From Anaerovibrio slackiae (lineage in GTDB: Bacteria; Bacillota; Negativicutes; Selenomonadales; Selenomonadaceae): DNA of 49,376 nt. The position numbers and the translations under genes were made by a program. Below are positions 30,404 to 40,700 of the stretch, piece by piece; the first letter of the stretch is position 1, and each line of letters begins with the position of its first letter. Below the pieces are notes generated by a model that saw nothing but the letters and a program-made list of their open reading frames with translations, had not been told where the DNA came from and ran no database searches. The stretch spans positions 1 to 49,376 of the forward strand of contig NZ_VUNR01000020.1 of NCBI RefSeq assembly GCF_009695585.1. The letters run 5' to 3'.

Positions 30404-32491
30404 TTACAGTTTGTACAGATCCCTGATGGTCACCAGCAGGACCGGCTTGGAAGCAGAATACTCCACGCTCCTGTAGATTTCAATCTGGCAGTCCCGGTAG
30501 CCCTCAGCCGTCTTGTGCCGGAAATTCATGCGCAGCGGCTCGCCATCGGTATCCCGGAAATGCTGCAGCACACGCCTCTGTTCCACAAACCATTCAAAGG
30601 TAGTACGGTCATCAGGATGCACAAACCTCCTGGCAAAAGCCGTAGCATAATCCACAATATTGTGGGCATCACGATAAAGCCCCGGCTGCTCGTCCTTGTC
30701 CTTTTTCAGCACATCAAAGCAGCCGCTGCGCAGGTTCACCCTGATAACCTTGCGGAAGATGTTGTGCATCAGCATAAGGGCATCAATACGCTCCGAGGCC
30801 TCCTCATTGGCACGCTTCCAGGTGAACAGCACCCAGGGAGAATCCAGGGAAAAAGACTTTGGCTGCTGGCACTCGAAAGTGTACCACTTGTACACGCCAT
30901 TGCGGCGATAGCGCAAATCATACAAAATCCTGAGCCTCTTGCCCAAGAGCCTTTCCTTGACATAGGACAAGCTGCTGCGACGCAGGTAGCCTGCCACATC
31001 ATCGGCATGCACGCAGCCTTCGCTTACGCTTTCCTCAATATATTCTGTAATCGTGTCCGGCCGCCTGCCAAAGGACAGCCGGAAGTTGTCATCGTGATGA
31101 ATGACATGGTATTCCCCCGTAAAGGGATTTACCTCCGCCACCATGCCAAAATACTGTGCCAAGTCCCTCAGATATGCCGCCCCGGACTTGCGGCTGGTGA
31201 TATTGGAAGCGGCAACGTTATTCTCATCCTCCAGCAGGAACTCATACTCGGCAATGGGCATCGGACGATAGTAATAATACCCCTGGGCAAAGCTGCAGCC
31301 AAGGCTCAGAAGCATCTCGCTCTGCTCCAGAGTCTCAACCCCCTCAGCTATCACCGGCAGGTCAATCTGATTTGCCATGGTAATCACGGAGCTGACAATA
31401 TTCCTGCCCTTCAGGTAGTTATCCTTGTTCATATCCAGAAACCGCATATCCAGCTTCAGCACATCAGCCTGAATATCCTTCAGCATGTTCAGGGAGGAAT
31501 AGCCGCTGCCGAAGTCATCAATCAAAATCTTGAAGCCCAGCTTCCTGAGCCCTTTTTCCGCCTCCTTGATGAGGGCCTCCTTGGCGGCGTAGGCGCTTTC
31601 CGTAATCTCCAGCTCCAGGTACTCCACCGGAATCTTGTACTTATCCAAAAGCTGACCGAATACCTCCACCACATCCATTTCCATAATGTCTATGCGGGAA
31701 ATATTCACCGAAATCGGCAGGATGCGCCTGCCCTGCTCCATCCAGCGGCAGATTACCTGGCAGGCCTTTTCCCAGATATACCTGTCAAGCTGGATGATGT
31801 AGCCGTTCTTTTCCAGGGCAGGTATGAACCTGTCCGGCGGGATGACCTCGCCAGTATCGCTAATCCAGCGCATGAGAGCCTCCGCCCCCACAATCCTGCC
31901 ATCCCGTATCTGGCATTTCGGCTGCAAATAAAAGGTAAACTGCGCCTTTTCCATGCCGCTGGTAATCTTCGGCATCAGCTCCATTTCCTCTATCAGCTGC
32001 CGCGCCATCTGCTCATCAAACCAGTATATCCCCATATTGAGGGAATCCACCGCCTGCCCTATGGCGTTTACAGTGTAGTCAAACAAATCTATAGCCCCGG
32101 CTTCCATGCCTTTCTTGAGGACAAAGCCTCCGAAAATAGGCCTAAAGATTTCATTATCCCGCACTGTCTGCATAATAGCGATGATTCCCTGGCGCACCTT
32201 CTCCGCCACATCTACCGCTGACGAATAAAAGAAAACAGAAAAAACATCATCACCCATATATCCGGCAACGACGCCCCAATCCCTGCAGCACTGCTGCAAA
32301 AAAGCTGCAATCTCAGCCAGCAGCTTGTCCCCCTCTTGCCTGCCGTACCACTTGTTGTAGTAACTAAAATGCTCTATATTCATCGTGAGCATGCAGGCAC
32401 CCTCGCTGTGCTCTGCCAGCTTTTCATCCACCAGCTGCCAGAAAAATCTCCTGTCCGGCAGCCCCGTCAACAAATCCACATGAATATCCAT
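30404..32491 (-). CDS. GGDEF-EAL domain protein with C-terminal PAS-like region
   Basis: 695 residues from ATG 32491 (GGGAG upstream; the open frame starts at 32530 without a site). The GGDEF domain is degenerate (YMGDDVF in place of GGDEF). The EAL domain keeps its active residues: GAEALMRW, VNISR, EITES, DDFGSGYSS, KLDMRF and AEGVET, so it is probably a cyclic di-GMP phosphodiesterase. The last 220 residues resemble a PAS-type domain (PFTGEYHVIHHDD, RLRILYDLRYR). Cytosolic. It is divergent from the diguanylate cyclase gene. Confidence 0.88.
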   Translation of the reverse strand: MDIHVDLLTGLPDRRFFWQLVDEKLAEHSEGACMLTMNIEHFSYYNKWYGRQEGDKLLAEIAAFLQQCCRDWGVVAGYMGDDVFSVFFYSSAVDVAEKVRQGIIAIMQTVRDNEIFRPIFGGFVLKKGMEAGAIDLFDYTVNAIGQAVDSLNMGIYWFDEQMARQLIEEMELMPKITSGMEKAQFTFYLQPKCQIRDGRIVGAEALMRWISDTGEVIPPDRFIPALEKNGYIIQLDRYIWEKACQVICRWMEQGRRILPISVNISRIDIMEMDVVEVFGQLLDKYKIPVEYLELEITESAYAAKEALIKEAEKGLRKLGFKILIDDFGSGYSSLNMLKDIQADVLKLDMRFLDMNKDNYLKGRNIVSSVITMANQIDLPVIAEGVETLEQSEMLLSLGCSFAQGYYYYRPMPIAEYEFLLEDENNVAASNITSRKSGAAYLRDLAQYFGMVAEVNPFTGEYHVIHHDDNFRLSFGRRPDTITEYIEESVSEGCVHADDVAGYLRRSSLSYVKERLLGKRLRILYDLRYRRNGVYKWYTFECQQPKSFSLDSPWVLFTWKRANEEASERIDALMLMHNIFRKVIRVNLRSGCFDVLKKDKDEQPGLYRDAHNIVDYATAFARRFVHPDDRTTFEWFVEQRRVLQHFRDTDGEPLRMNFRHKTAEGYRDCQIEIYRSVEYSASKPVLLVTIRDLYKL

Positions 32492-32684
32492 AGCTTCTCT
32501 CCCTGCACCCCTGAACGACATCACTGCCATTTTAGCAGTCTAAAACACAAAAGCAAGTATCCAGGTCTATTGTATCACGTTTTAGCAAATAGTCAAACCA
32601 TTAACAGCTAGAAAAATTGCCAGCAATACTTTACCTACAAAAACTTTTTCCGGGATATACGTCTCCCCTCTTTACCCCTTCCCC

Positions 32685-32705
32685 CTAATTATGCTATAAT
32701 TAGGT
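32685..32705. promoter_or_regulatory. Promoter and palindrome of the diguanylate cyclase gene
   Basis: CCTAATTAT and ATAATTAGG form a perfect 9-bp inverted repeat covering the plus-strand -10 TATAAT (32696-32701); TTTACC lies 18 bp upstream (32672). A repressor site at the promoter is likely. Confidence 0.5.
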
Positions 32706-32757
32706 GTCGTATTAAATTCAATAATTTTGTGAATATTTATTAATAGGGATAATTGAG

Positions 32758-35193
32758 ATGGACAGAAGTGATGAATTGAAAACCAAAGAATTCGCGGAAG
32801 CTACAGTTATGGCCATATTCCGGTCGGCTGTGGCGGCTTTTTATATAGACGTTCAGCATGACTGGTTCAGATGTGTCCGCTGGTCCAGCAAGATTCCCAT
32901 GGAATTTCCCCAGGACGGGCTTTACAGCACAGCTATAGCTACGTTTATCACAGCAATGATTCCCGACTCTCACCGGGCTGACCTGCAGCTGAAAATATCC
33001 TGCGAATATATCCGCAACCATGTGAACAAGGAAACGCCGGAGTTCGGCATCAAGGTGCCTGTAAGGGTAAAAAACAACGAACGCTGGCTTAACTTTTTCG
33101 TTACCCTGGTGGACATGGAGTGCGGCATGCCCCATCATGTCGTCCTGTCTGCCCGGGATATTACCAAGGAGCATCTTGCCGAGCAGAAGCGGTATGAGCT
33201 GATTTCCCAGCTCCGCAGCGAGACCTCCCAGCATGACAGGGCCATCGAGCAGCAGAACAGGGAGCTTTTCGCCCAGAACCAGGAACTTTCCGCCCTGAAC
33301 AAGGAGCTTTTGGAAAGCCAGGATGCCCTTTTCCAGCTGGCTGACGATATGCAGGAGTACATGTTCCAGAACAGCATGTACCAGGAAATGCTGAAGATGC
33401 AGCAGGCAGGCATCATTGCCTACAAATGCGATACGCTGGAAATCCTCTACATGAACGATACCGCCATGGATCTGTACGAAATCAACTATAACAGCGGCTA
33501 CAGGGGGCTGACCATTGGGGCGTTGCGCCAGCGGGTAGTCATTACCGATGACACGGAGGATGTGCCGTCCATGCCGATTTTGCAGCATGTTGGCAAAACA
33601 GCCGACATTGAGTGCTCCATTACCCATGCAGACGGCTCTGTGCATCACATGGCCGTTTCCTCCAAGAATATCCTGCTGGAAAGCGGCGAAAACATCATCA
33701 TTGACGTGGTGACAGATGTTACCTCCCGGGTGCTGATGAACCAGCAGCTGGAGACGGCATGCTATATCGCCACCAACGAGAGGGACTCCGCCCAGAGCGT
33801 CCTCATGCACTTCTCTGACTACATATACCATGTAGACCTGACTACCGGCATGCTGCTGGACCAGTTCACCTGCCGCAGCGATTTGAAGCCACTGCAGGCT
33901 GAGAACATCACTGTCCCATGCAATTACGATGAATTTATCAAAAATGCCATCGACTTTCTGGGGCTGGAGTTCATCAGCTCCAACGGCAAGAGCGGCATGA
34001 ACTGGACCTGCAAAAATCTCCTGAAAGCTTTTTACTTCGGCATCAGCAACTGCGAGGCAGAGTTCTGGCACAAGTCCACAGATACCTATCACCGCATTAC
34101 CGGCCTGATTTCCGTGGACCCTCAGAGCTGCCATGTGGTCATGACTGTTATCGGCAACGACATCACCCTGCAAAGAAAGCAGGAATACGAGGAGCAGCGG
34201 CTCCTGAAGGAAGCCCAGGCTGCCGCCGAGCAGAGTGCCGCCATGCTGGAGGAAAAGCAGGCAGAGCTGGAGAGCAAGCACAAGGAGCTGGAGACCGCCT
34301 ACGGCGAGCTGGTGGAGTTCAACAGCATCGTGCAGGGGCTGCAGTCCATCTTTGACAGCTGCTATTACCTTGACCTGACAGCGGACAGGTTCCTGGAGGT
34401 AAAGGGCAACAACGTCATGCGCAAGGTGTTCACCAGCGGACGCAGTGCCAGGGAAGCCATGCTTGCCTACATCCGCTCTGATGCATATCCTGACTACTGG
34501 CGGAAGCTGTTTGAGTTTTCCGACCTGAACACCCTTGCCCAGCGCGTCAAGGACAAGCCGTACATCACCATTGAATACGAATCCAAGACCATGGGCTGGA
34601 TCCGGGGCTACCTGGTGCCTGCCCAGTACAACCAGAACAGCGAGCCAACGCATTTTCTCTATGTGTGCGAGATTATTGACGAGGAAAAGCGCATGCAGAA
34701 CCACCTGCAAAAAATTGCCGAAACTGACGGCCTCACCGGCATTGACAACCGCTCCAGCGGCGAAAGGAAAATCAGTGCCTATGTGCAGAACCGCCATCCC
34801 GGTGCCTTCGGCGTGCTGGATTGCGATGATTTCAAGGGCATCAACGACAACTACGGCCATGGTGTGGGGGACAAGGTACTGGTTACCGTGGCCAACAGCC
34901 TGAAGGAGGCCTTCGGCTCCCGCAATGTGGTGCTGAGGCTGGGGGGCGATGAGTTTGCCTTCTACCTGCTGAACTGCACCACTACCACCATGCTGACCTC
35001 CATGGTTTCCAAGTTCTTTACCATCCTGGACAGCATCTACCTCCCTCAGATGGATGGCAGGAAGATTTCCGTCAGCGTAGGTGCCGTCATCTACAAGGGC
35101 AAAAACGGTGCCACCTTTGAGAAGCTGTACGCGGAAGCCGACCAGCATCTCTATAAAAGCAAGAAATTCACTGGCAACCACCTTACCATCTAG
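32758..35193 (+). CDS. PAS-coiled coil-PAS-GGDEF diguanylate cyclase
   Basis: 811 residues without clear membrane segments. Three or so PAS-like regions alternate with Gln/Glu/Leu-rich coiled coils (about residues 140-190 and 475-520, with QNRELFAQNQELSALNKELL). The C-terminal GGDEF domain begins at ETDGLTGIDNR and has the full signature RLGGDEF, so it should make cyclic di-GMP. It is followed by a strong terminator. Together with the neighbouring EAL protein it forms an opposing synthesis/breakdown pair. Confidence 0.9.
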   Translation: MDRSDELKTKEFAEATVMAIFRSAVAAFYIDVQHDWFRCVRWSSKIPMEFPQDGLYSTAIATFITAMIPDSHRADLQLKISCEYIRNHVNKETPEFGIKVPVRVKNNERWLNFFVTLVDMECGMPHHVVLSARDITKEHLAEQKRYELISQLRSETSQHDRAIEQQNRELFAQNQELSALNKELLESQDALFQLADDMQEYMFQNSMYQEMLKMQQAGIIAYKCDTLEILYMNDTAMDLYEINYNSGYRGLTIGALRQRVVITDDTEDVPSMPILQHVGKTADIECSITHADGSVHHMAVSSKNILLESGENIIIDVVTDVTSRVLMNQQLETACYIATNERDSAQSVLMHFSDYIYHVDLTTGMLLDQFTCRSDLKPLQAENITVPCNYDEFIKNAIDFLGLEFISSNGKSGMNWTCKNLLKAFYFGISNCEAEFWHKSTDTYHRITGLISVDPQSCHVVMTVIGNDITLQRKQEYEEQRLLKEAQAAAEQSAAMLEEKQAELESKHKELETAYGELVEFNSIVQGLQSIFDSCYYLDLTADRFLEVKGNNVMRKVFTSGRSAREAMLAYIRSDAYPDYWRKLFEFSDLNTLAQRVKDKPYITIEYESKTMGWIRGYLVPAQYNQNSEPTHFLYVCEIIDEEKRMQNHLQKIAETDGLTGIDNRSSGERKISAYVQNRHPGAFGVLDCDDFKGINDNYGHGVGDKVLVTVANSLKEAFGSRNVVLRLGGDEFAFYLLNCTTTTMLTSMVSKFFTILDSIYLPQMDGRKISVSVGAVIYKGKNGATFEKLYAEADQHLYKSKKFTGNHLTI

Positions 35194-35224
35194 CTTTACA
35201 GCCTGGTTTGCCAAAATGCGAAAT

Positions 35225-35284
35225 AAAAAATACCGGTATCGGCAGCAGGTACAGCGCCTGCCAGCCTACACCGGTATTTTTTTG
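35225..35284. terminator. Bidirectional terminator between diguanylate cyclase and aroK
   Basis: AAAAAATACCGGT and ACCGGTATTTTTT with an inner GCAGG/CCTGC stem. Confidence 0.82.
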
Positions 35285-35323
35285 CTTATTTATCTGGAAC
35301 CAATTGTCCAGTACCAATCAATA

Positions 35324-35848
35324 TCAGAATTTCCTGATGTATTCGGCTAGCTTGACAGCCACCTGCAAAGGGCTCAGCTCCCCTGTATCTACAGTGCAGT
35401 CCGCCTGGTCATACATGGGCTGCCGCTCATCAATCAATGACTGAATCGCCTTCCTGCGATCTCCCCCCAGCTCTGCCGCCCTGGCATCCAGCACAGGCCT
35501 TTTTCCCTGCCGCTCTGTCCTGGCCAGCAGCGTATCCACATCGGCAGTCAGGCAGACAATCTTGCCGTTTGCCTTCAGCATTGCCACGTTCTCAGCATCC
35601 TTGACCGTGCCGCCGCCGGTGGAGATAACCGTATTTTTCTGTGCCGCCCAGTAGCGCACCATTTCCTTTTCCCGCTCCCGGAAATACGCCTCACCGTATT
35701 TCCGGAACATCTCCGGGATAGTCATGCCGTACTTGTCCTCTATCTCCTTGTCCAAATCCACAAAGCGATAGCCCAGCTGCTGGGCGGCAGCCTTGCCACA
35801 GCTGGATTTGCCAGTACCCATAAAGCCAATCAGGACCACGTTCTTCAT
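35324..35848 (-). CDS. aroK: Shikimate kinase
   Basis: 174 residues. Walker A GFMGTGKS (8-15), VDLDKEIE, STGGGTV and the lid region ERQGKRPVLDA identify shikimate kinase, which phosphorylates shikimate with ATP in the aromatic amino acid pathway. Its ATG overlaps the aroC stop (ATGA), so the two are translated together. Confidence 0.95.
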   Translation of the reverse strand: MKNVVLIGFMGTGKSSCGKAAAQQLGYRFVDLDKEIEDKYGMTIPEMFRKYGEAYFREREKEMVRYWAAQKNTVISTGGGTVKDAENVAMLKANGKIVCLTADVDTLLARTERQGKRPVLDARAAELGGDRRKAIQSLIDERQPMYDQADCTVDTGELSPLQVAVKLAEYIRKF

Positions 35849-36996
35849 GCCTGCACCCTGCCCTTATAAGCCTCGATGGCTGCCAGCACGTCGCACATGG
35901 CATCGCCGCCGAACTTGTCCAGCATCGCCTCGGCAATCACCATGGCCGCCATGGCCTCGCCTACCACGGAAGCGGCAGACACAGCACACACATCGCTGCG
36001 CTCCTTGCATGCCAGCACCGGCTGCCCGGAGGCAATATCCACGGAATGCAGCGGCTTCATCAGGGTAGGAATCGGCTTCATGCATGCCCGCACCACGATT
36101 TCCTCACCGTTGCTCATGCCGCCCTCCAGGCCGCCGGCACGGTTGGTTTTCCTGTACACGTTCTGCTCTCCGTCCATGAACATCTCGTCATGAATCCGGC
36201 TTCCCGGCAGCTCGCCGCACTGGAAGCCTGCACCGATTTCCACGCCCTTGATGGCCTGAATCGCCATCATAGCCTGGGCCAGCCTGCCATCCAGCCGCTT
36301 GTCCCACTGGATATGGCTGCCCAGCCCCAGAGGCACGCCTCGGACAATCACCTCGAAGACTCCCCCCAGGGTGTCCCCCTCCTGCATGGCCTGGCAGATG
36401 CGCTCCTTCATGGCTTCCTCCGCTACTGCATCATAGCAGTTCAGCTCCGATGTGCCGCTGCCGATCTGCTCCCGGTCAATCCGTGCCTCATCCACGGCAA
36501 CGCCGCCAATCTTCACCACATGGCTCACTACCTCCATGCCGCAGGCACGCAGAAACTCCTTGCACAGGCCGCCTACAGCCACGCGGGTAGCCGTCTCCCT
36601 GGCACTGGCACGCTCCAGGATGTCCCTGGCATCGTCCCTGTCATACTTCAGCACGCCTGTCAGGTCGGCATGCCCAGGACGTACTGCCGTCACCTTGTCA
36701 CCGAACTCAGGGCCGAATACGCTCATGCGGTCAGTCCAGTTCTGCCAGTCACGGTTGACAACACGCAAAGTAACCGGGTCTCCCATGGTTTCGCCGAAGC
36801 GGATGCCGCTGAGCACATCAGCCTTGTCCGTCTCAATCTTCATGCGTCCGCCGCGGCCATAGCCCTGCTGGCGGCGTGCCAGATCACGATTGATTGCCTC
36901 AATATCCACCTGCAGACCTGCCGGAATACCCTCCACAATAGCCGTCAGGCACTGTCCGTGGGACTCACCGGCAGTCAAAAAACGCAAACCTGCCAT
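35845..36996 (-). CDS. aroC: Chorismate synthase
   Basis: 383 residues with LTAGESHG, RRQQGYGRGGRMKIE and GIRFGETMGDP at the N-terminus, HADLTG and MKPIPTLMKPL later. It converts EPSP to chorismate with reduced FMN. The ribosome site GAGGTG lies before the ATG. The aroC-aroK pair skips one pathway step, so other aro genes lie elsewhere. Confidence 0.96.
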   Translation of the reverse strand: MAGLRFLTAGESHGQCLTAIVEGIPAGLQVDIEAINRDLARRQQGYGRGGRMKIETDKADVLSGIRFGETMGDPVTLRVVNRDWQNWTDRMSVFGPEFGDKVTAVRPGHADLTGVLKYDRDDARDILERASARETATRVAVGGLCKEFLRACGMEVVSHVVKIGGVAVDEARIDREQIGSGTSELNCYDAVAEEAMKERICQAMQEGDTLGGVFEVIVRGVPLGLGSHIQWDKRLDGRLAQAMMAIQAIKGVEIGAGFQCGELPGSRIHDEMFMDGEQNVYRKTNRAGGLEGGMSNGEEIVVRACMKPIPTLMKPLHSVDIASGQPVLACKERSDVCAVSAASVVGEAMAAMVIAEAMLDKFGGDAMCDVLAAIEAYKGRVQA

Positions 36997-37085
36997 TCAA
37001 ACACCTCATCACAAAACTACAATACAATAAATACTACTGCAATAAATATAACACATATACTGCAACAAATACCACAAGCCATGGC

Positions 37086-37664
37086 TCAGCATATTTCCTT
37101 GCCCAGGTTCAGCTGGCTGGCGTGCTTGTTCAAAAGCTCTATCAGCACGCCCCGGTTCTTTGCCATATAATCATGCCGCTTCATCTCCACCATAGGCGCC
37201 AGCACCTTGGCCAGAAGCCGCAGAGACTGCTTTATCAGCGCCATGCCGATAATATCCCCTGGAAAACGGTCGTTATCAATCCCGCTTTTCATCCTGGCAA
37301 TCTGCTCATCCGTGCGCATACGGCCAATCACCTCATCCAAAAAGGCGAGGAACCTTTCCGTCAGCTGGTCCCTGAACTCAGTCCGTTCCTCCTGAGGCAC
37401 ATCCCTGATGGACAGCTCTTCCACGGCACGGTTGAAAAAAATCAGGCTCTTATTCAGCTGAAAGGTTGTAAACGGATAGCCCCCATCCTGGGCATAACGC
37501 TTGCAGCGGCTGACTGTCTGCTGAATCGCCACCTCAAGCATATCCTCCAGGGACTGCTCCAGTGCCAGGAGCTCCTTATCAGCCTCCTGCACCTCCTGAG
37601 GCCAGCCAGCTACAATAAAATCCCATTCATGCTCCTTATCTAACACCCTCTCCTCGTCAGACAT
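37086..37664 (-). CDS. Hypothetical helical protein (192 aa)
   Basis: Acidic N-terminus, then long amphipathic helices rich in Glu, Leu and Arg (LEQSLEDMLEVAIQQTVSRC, QLTERFLAFLDEVIGRM). No membrane segment or catalytic motif. It lies 68 bp behind addA and 89 bp before aroC and may belong to the same transcript. I do not recognise the family. Confidence 0.68.
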   Translation of the reverse strand: MSDEERVLDKEHEWDFIVAGWPQEVQEADKELLALEQSLEDMLEVAIQQTVSRCKRYAQDGGYPFTTFQLNKSLIFFNRAVEELSIRDVPQEERTEFRDQLTERFLAFLDEVIGRMRTDEQIARMKSGIDNDRFPGDIIGMALIKQSLRLLAKVLAPMVEMKRHDYMAKNRGVLIELLNKHASQLNLGKEIC

Positions 37665-37732
37665 TTACAACTCTCCTTCTATTACTCATACAACATACAA
37701 ATATAACACTAATTTGTATATTATATCACAAA

Positions 37733-40700
37733 TCACAGCTGAATTACACTGCCATCACGCAACATGTACAAATATTTTTCCGACACCGCAAGTCCCAGCA
37801 CACTCCTGACTGCCTCTGCGTAAAGCTCCAGCTGCATGGCATATTTCTCCTTGACCACATCCGGTGCCGTGTCCCTGTCCGTCTTGTAATCCAGCAGCAC
37901 TACCCTGCCGTCAGCCTCCTGGAACAGCACATCAATCACGCCCTGATTGAATATCTCTGCTTCCTCATCCCGAACCTCTGCATAATACCTGCCGGCAGGC
38001 AGCATACGGCAGAAGGGCAGCTCACGCCACAGCTTCTCTGCCCCTGTCATGCGCCTGCCCAGAGGTGAAGCAAAAAATGCCGCAATGCTGCCTGCTCTCA
38101 CCATAGCCACCTGGTCTGCCGTGATGATTTCCTGCTCCGCCAGCTCCGTCAGCTGTCCTCTGATGCCTTCCTCCGTCAGCTCCCCTGCCAAATCCAGGTG
38201 CTGCATGACGCTGTGCATCAGGGTGCCATACTCCGTGCCGCTGGTGCGGCGCTGCTTCGCTTCCTCCCTGCGCTGCAAAAACTCAGGCCGCGGAAAGCTG
38301 TACTCCCGCTGCTCCCTGACAGCCATGGCAAAAACGCCATCTGCCAGCTGCCCCATCTCCTGCAGCTGACGGGCAAACCGCCTTTTCAGCTCGGAAACAG
38401 AAAGCTTGGCAGGAACATCCTCCGTTCCCAGGAAATCATACTGCCAGCCAAGAATGCCCTCTATCTTGCAAAAGGCATCCTCCGCTACCGGCAGCGGCTC
38501 ACTGCCTGCCACCAAGGCCAGAAGCTCCCCTGCCTCCCGGCTGGCAACCTGAGGCAGATGGATATCACTGCCATTCACCAGCCGTACCTGCCACTGGGAC
38601 TCCCTGCCAGGGGCGGCATGCATGTACCCCAGGGGCTGCACGTACTGCTCACTGGTCATCTCCAGCACCCCGGCAAAGGCTGCCCCTGCCGGATGCCGGG
38701 ACACTGCCTCTGCCACCCAGTCAAGATAGGAACCTGCCTCGGAGATGGCATATCTTGGCAGCTGGCAGCTCCTGCCGTATTCCCGGTAGCTGCACCACCT
38801 GGCAGCAGCCTTGCCTGCATCCCTTACCCTGCCTACCATAATCAGCTTTTCCCGGGCACGGGTCATGGCAACATAGAGGACACGCAGCTCCTCCGCCTTG
38901 CTCTCCTGCACCATTTTCGCCCGGACAGCCAGCCGGGAAAAAGACGGATACTTGACATTTTTTTCCACGTCAATATTATCCAGCCCCAGCCCCAGATCCT
39001 TGTGCAGCAGGATGCTGTCAGATGTATCCATCAGGTTGAATTTCTTGCCCATGTCCGCCAGCACCACCACAGGGAACTCCAGCCCCTTGGACTTGTGGAT
39101 GGTCATAATCCTGACTACATCCTCGTTTTCTCCCAGGGTTCTCGCCACGGACAAATCCGTGTCCATATTCTTCATCTTCTCAATAAAGCCCAGGAACCTG
39201 AACAGCCCCCGATAATTCGTTCCCTCAAATTCCTCCGCCCGGGCAATCAGCATCCTCAGGTTCGCCTGCCGCAGCACACCCCCCGGCATACAGCCCACAT
39301 AATCATAATACCCTGTATCCCGGTACACCTGCCACAAGAGCTCCGCCACCCCGGCACGGCGGGACAGCTGCCGCCAGCCGCTGAGGCTGGACAGAAACTC
39401 CGCCAGCTTGTTCTTGATAGCAGCAGACAGCTTCACCTCCGCACTGTTGGCATTCAGCATGGCCTGATAGAGATTGCCTCCCTCCGAGGACAGCCTGAGC
39501 TTCGCCAGCTGGGCTGCACTGAGCCCCACTATCGGGGAGTAAAGCACCGCCGCCAGCGGGATATCCTGCTGCACGTTGTCAATCACCGACAGCAAAGACA
39601 GCACTACCTGGATTTCCGTGGCCTGAAAATAGCCCCCATCCGTGCTGGCAAAGACGGGAATATCATTGGCCTGAAAAATCTCCTGCAGCACATCAGCCTT
39701 GCCCTTGACGGAGCGCAGCAGCACTACCACATCACGCCACTGCATCGGCCTGTAGCCATTATTCCTCTCCCCCAGGGACTTGTCAAACACCATATAGCCG
39801 CCATTTTTCAGCTGCTTCAGCCTGTCGGCAATATGCTGCGCCTCCAGCTGGAAGCTCTTTAATTCCTCCTGGTCATCGCCACCCGGATCAGAAGCAGCCT
39901 GCTCCTGCCCATCAGCACTATTTCCCATAGCAGATACCGGATTTTCTTCCGCTCCCTCTATAGCCTCAAGGCCCTTCTCGGCAATAATATCCAGCTCCAC
40001 CGCCTCGCCAAGGGGCATAATACGCCCTTCCTCCGGCTCCTGATAACCATAAGGTTCCCCCGGGTTCAGCATGGCATTCTCATCGTAGTCGATTTCCATG
40101 GGCTCCTTGGTCATCAGCTGGGCAAAGACAAAATTCACCGCAGACAAAATCTCCCGGCGGCTGCGGAAATTGCGCCCCAGGGAAATCAGCTCGTTGGCAC
40201 CGCCACTAACCTCCGTCTCCGCCCCATAGGCATCGTACTTGCCAATAAAAAGCCCCGGCTCCGAGGCACGGAAGCCATAGATGCTCTGCTTCACATCACC
40301 TACCGTGAACATGTTGCCGCCATTTTCCCCGGCAATCAGCCTGACAATGGTATCCTGCACCTCATTGGTGTCCTGATACTCGTCCACCATGATTTCCTTG
40401 TACCGCCTGCGCAGGGCAAGGGCAGTTTCCGAGGGCTGGACATGCCCCGGCACGGACTCAGGGGACAGCAGAAGCTGCAAGGCGAAATGCTCCATATCGC
40501 CATAATCAATGATGTTCCGCTCCCGCTTGGCAGCTGCATAGGCCTCCCCGAAGGCAATGGCCAGCTCCGCCAGCCCGGCGGCATCCACGGACAGCCCCTG
40601 CAAATCCGCCAGCATGGTGGCCTCATCATCCAGCACATACTTATCCTTCAAGCCGGTCACCGTTGCCTTCAAGGCGGCATTTGCCTGCTTCAGCTGCTCC

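Noticed and set aside
30515-32221. Open frame of 568 codons on the plus strand
   Set aside because: Antisense to the GGDEF-EAL gene; His/Leu/Pro-rich shadow composition without domains.
32740-35214. Open frame of 824 codons on the minus strand
   Set aside because: It is antisense to the PAS-GGDEF gene, which has clear domain motifs, a ribosome site and a promoter. The antisense product has no recognisable motif; its length follows from codon bias at GC-rich third positions.
38198-39862. Open frame of 554 codons on the plus strand
   Set aside because: Antisense to addA, with no motif.
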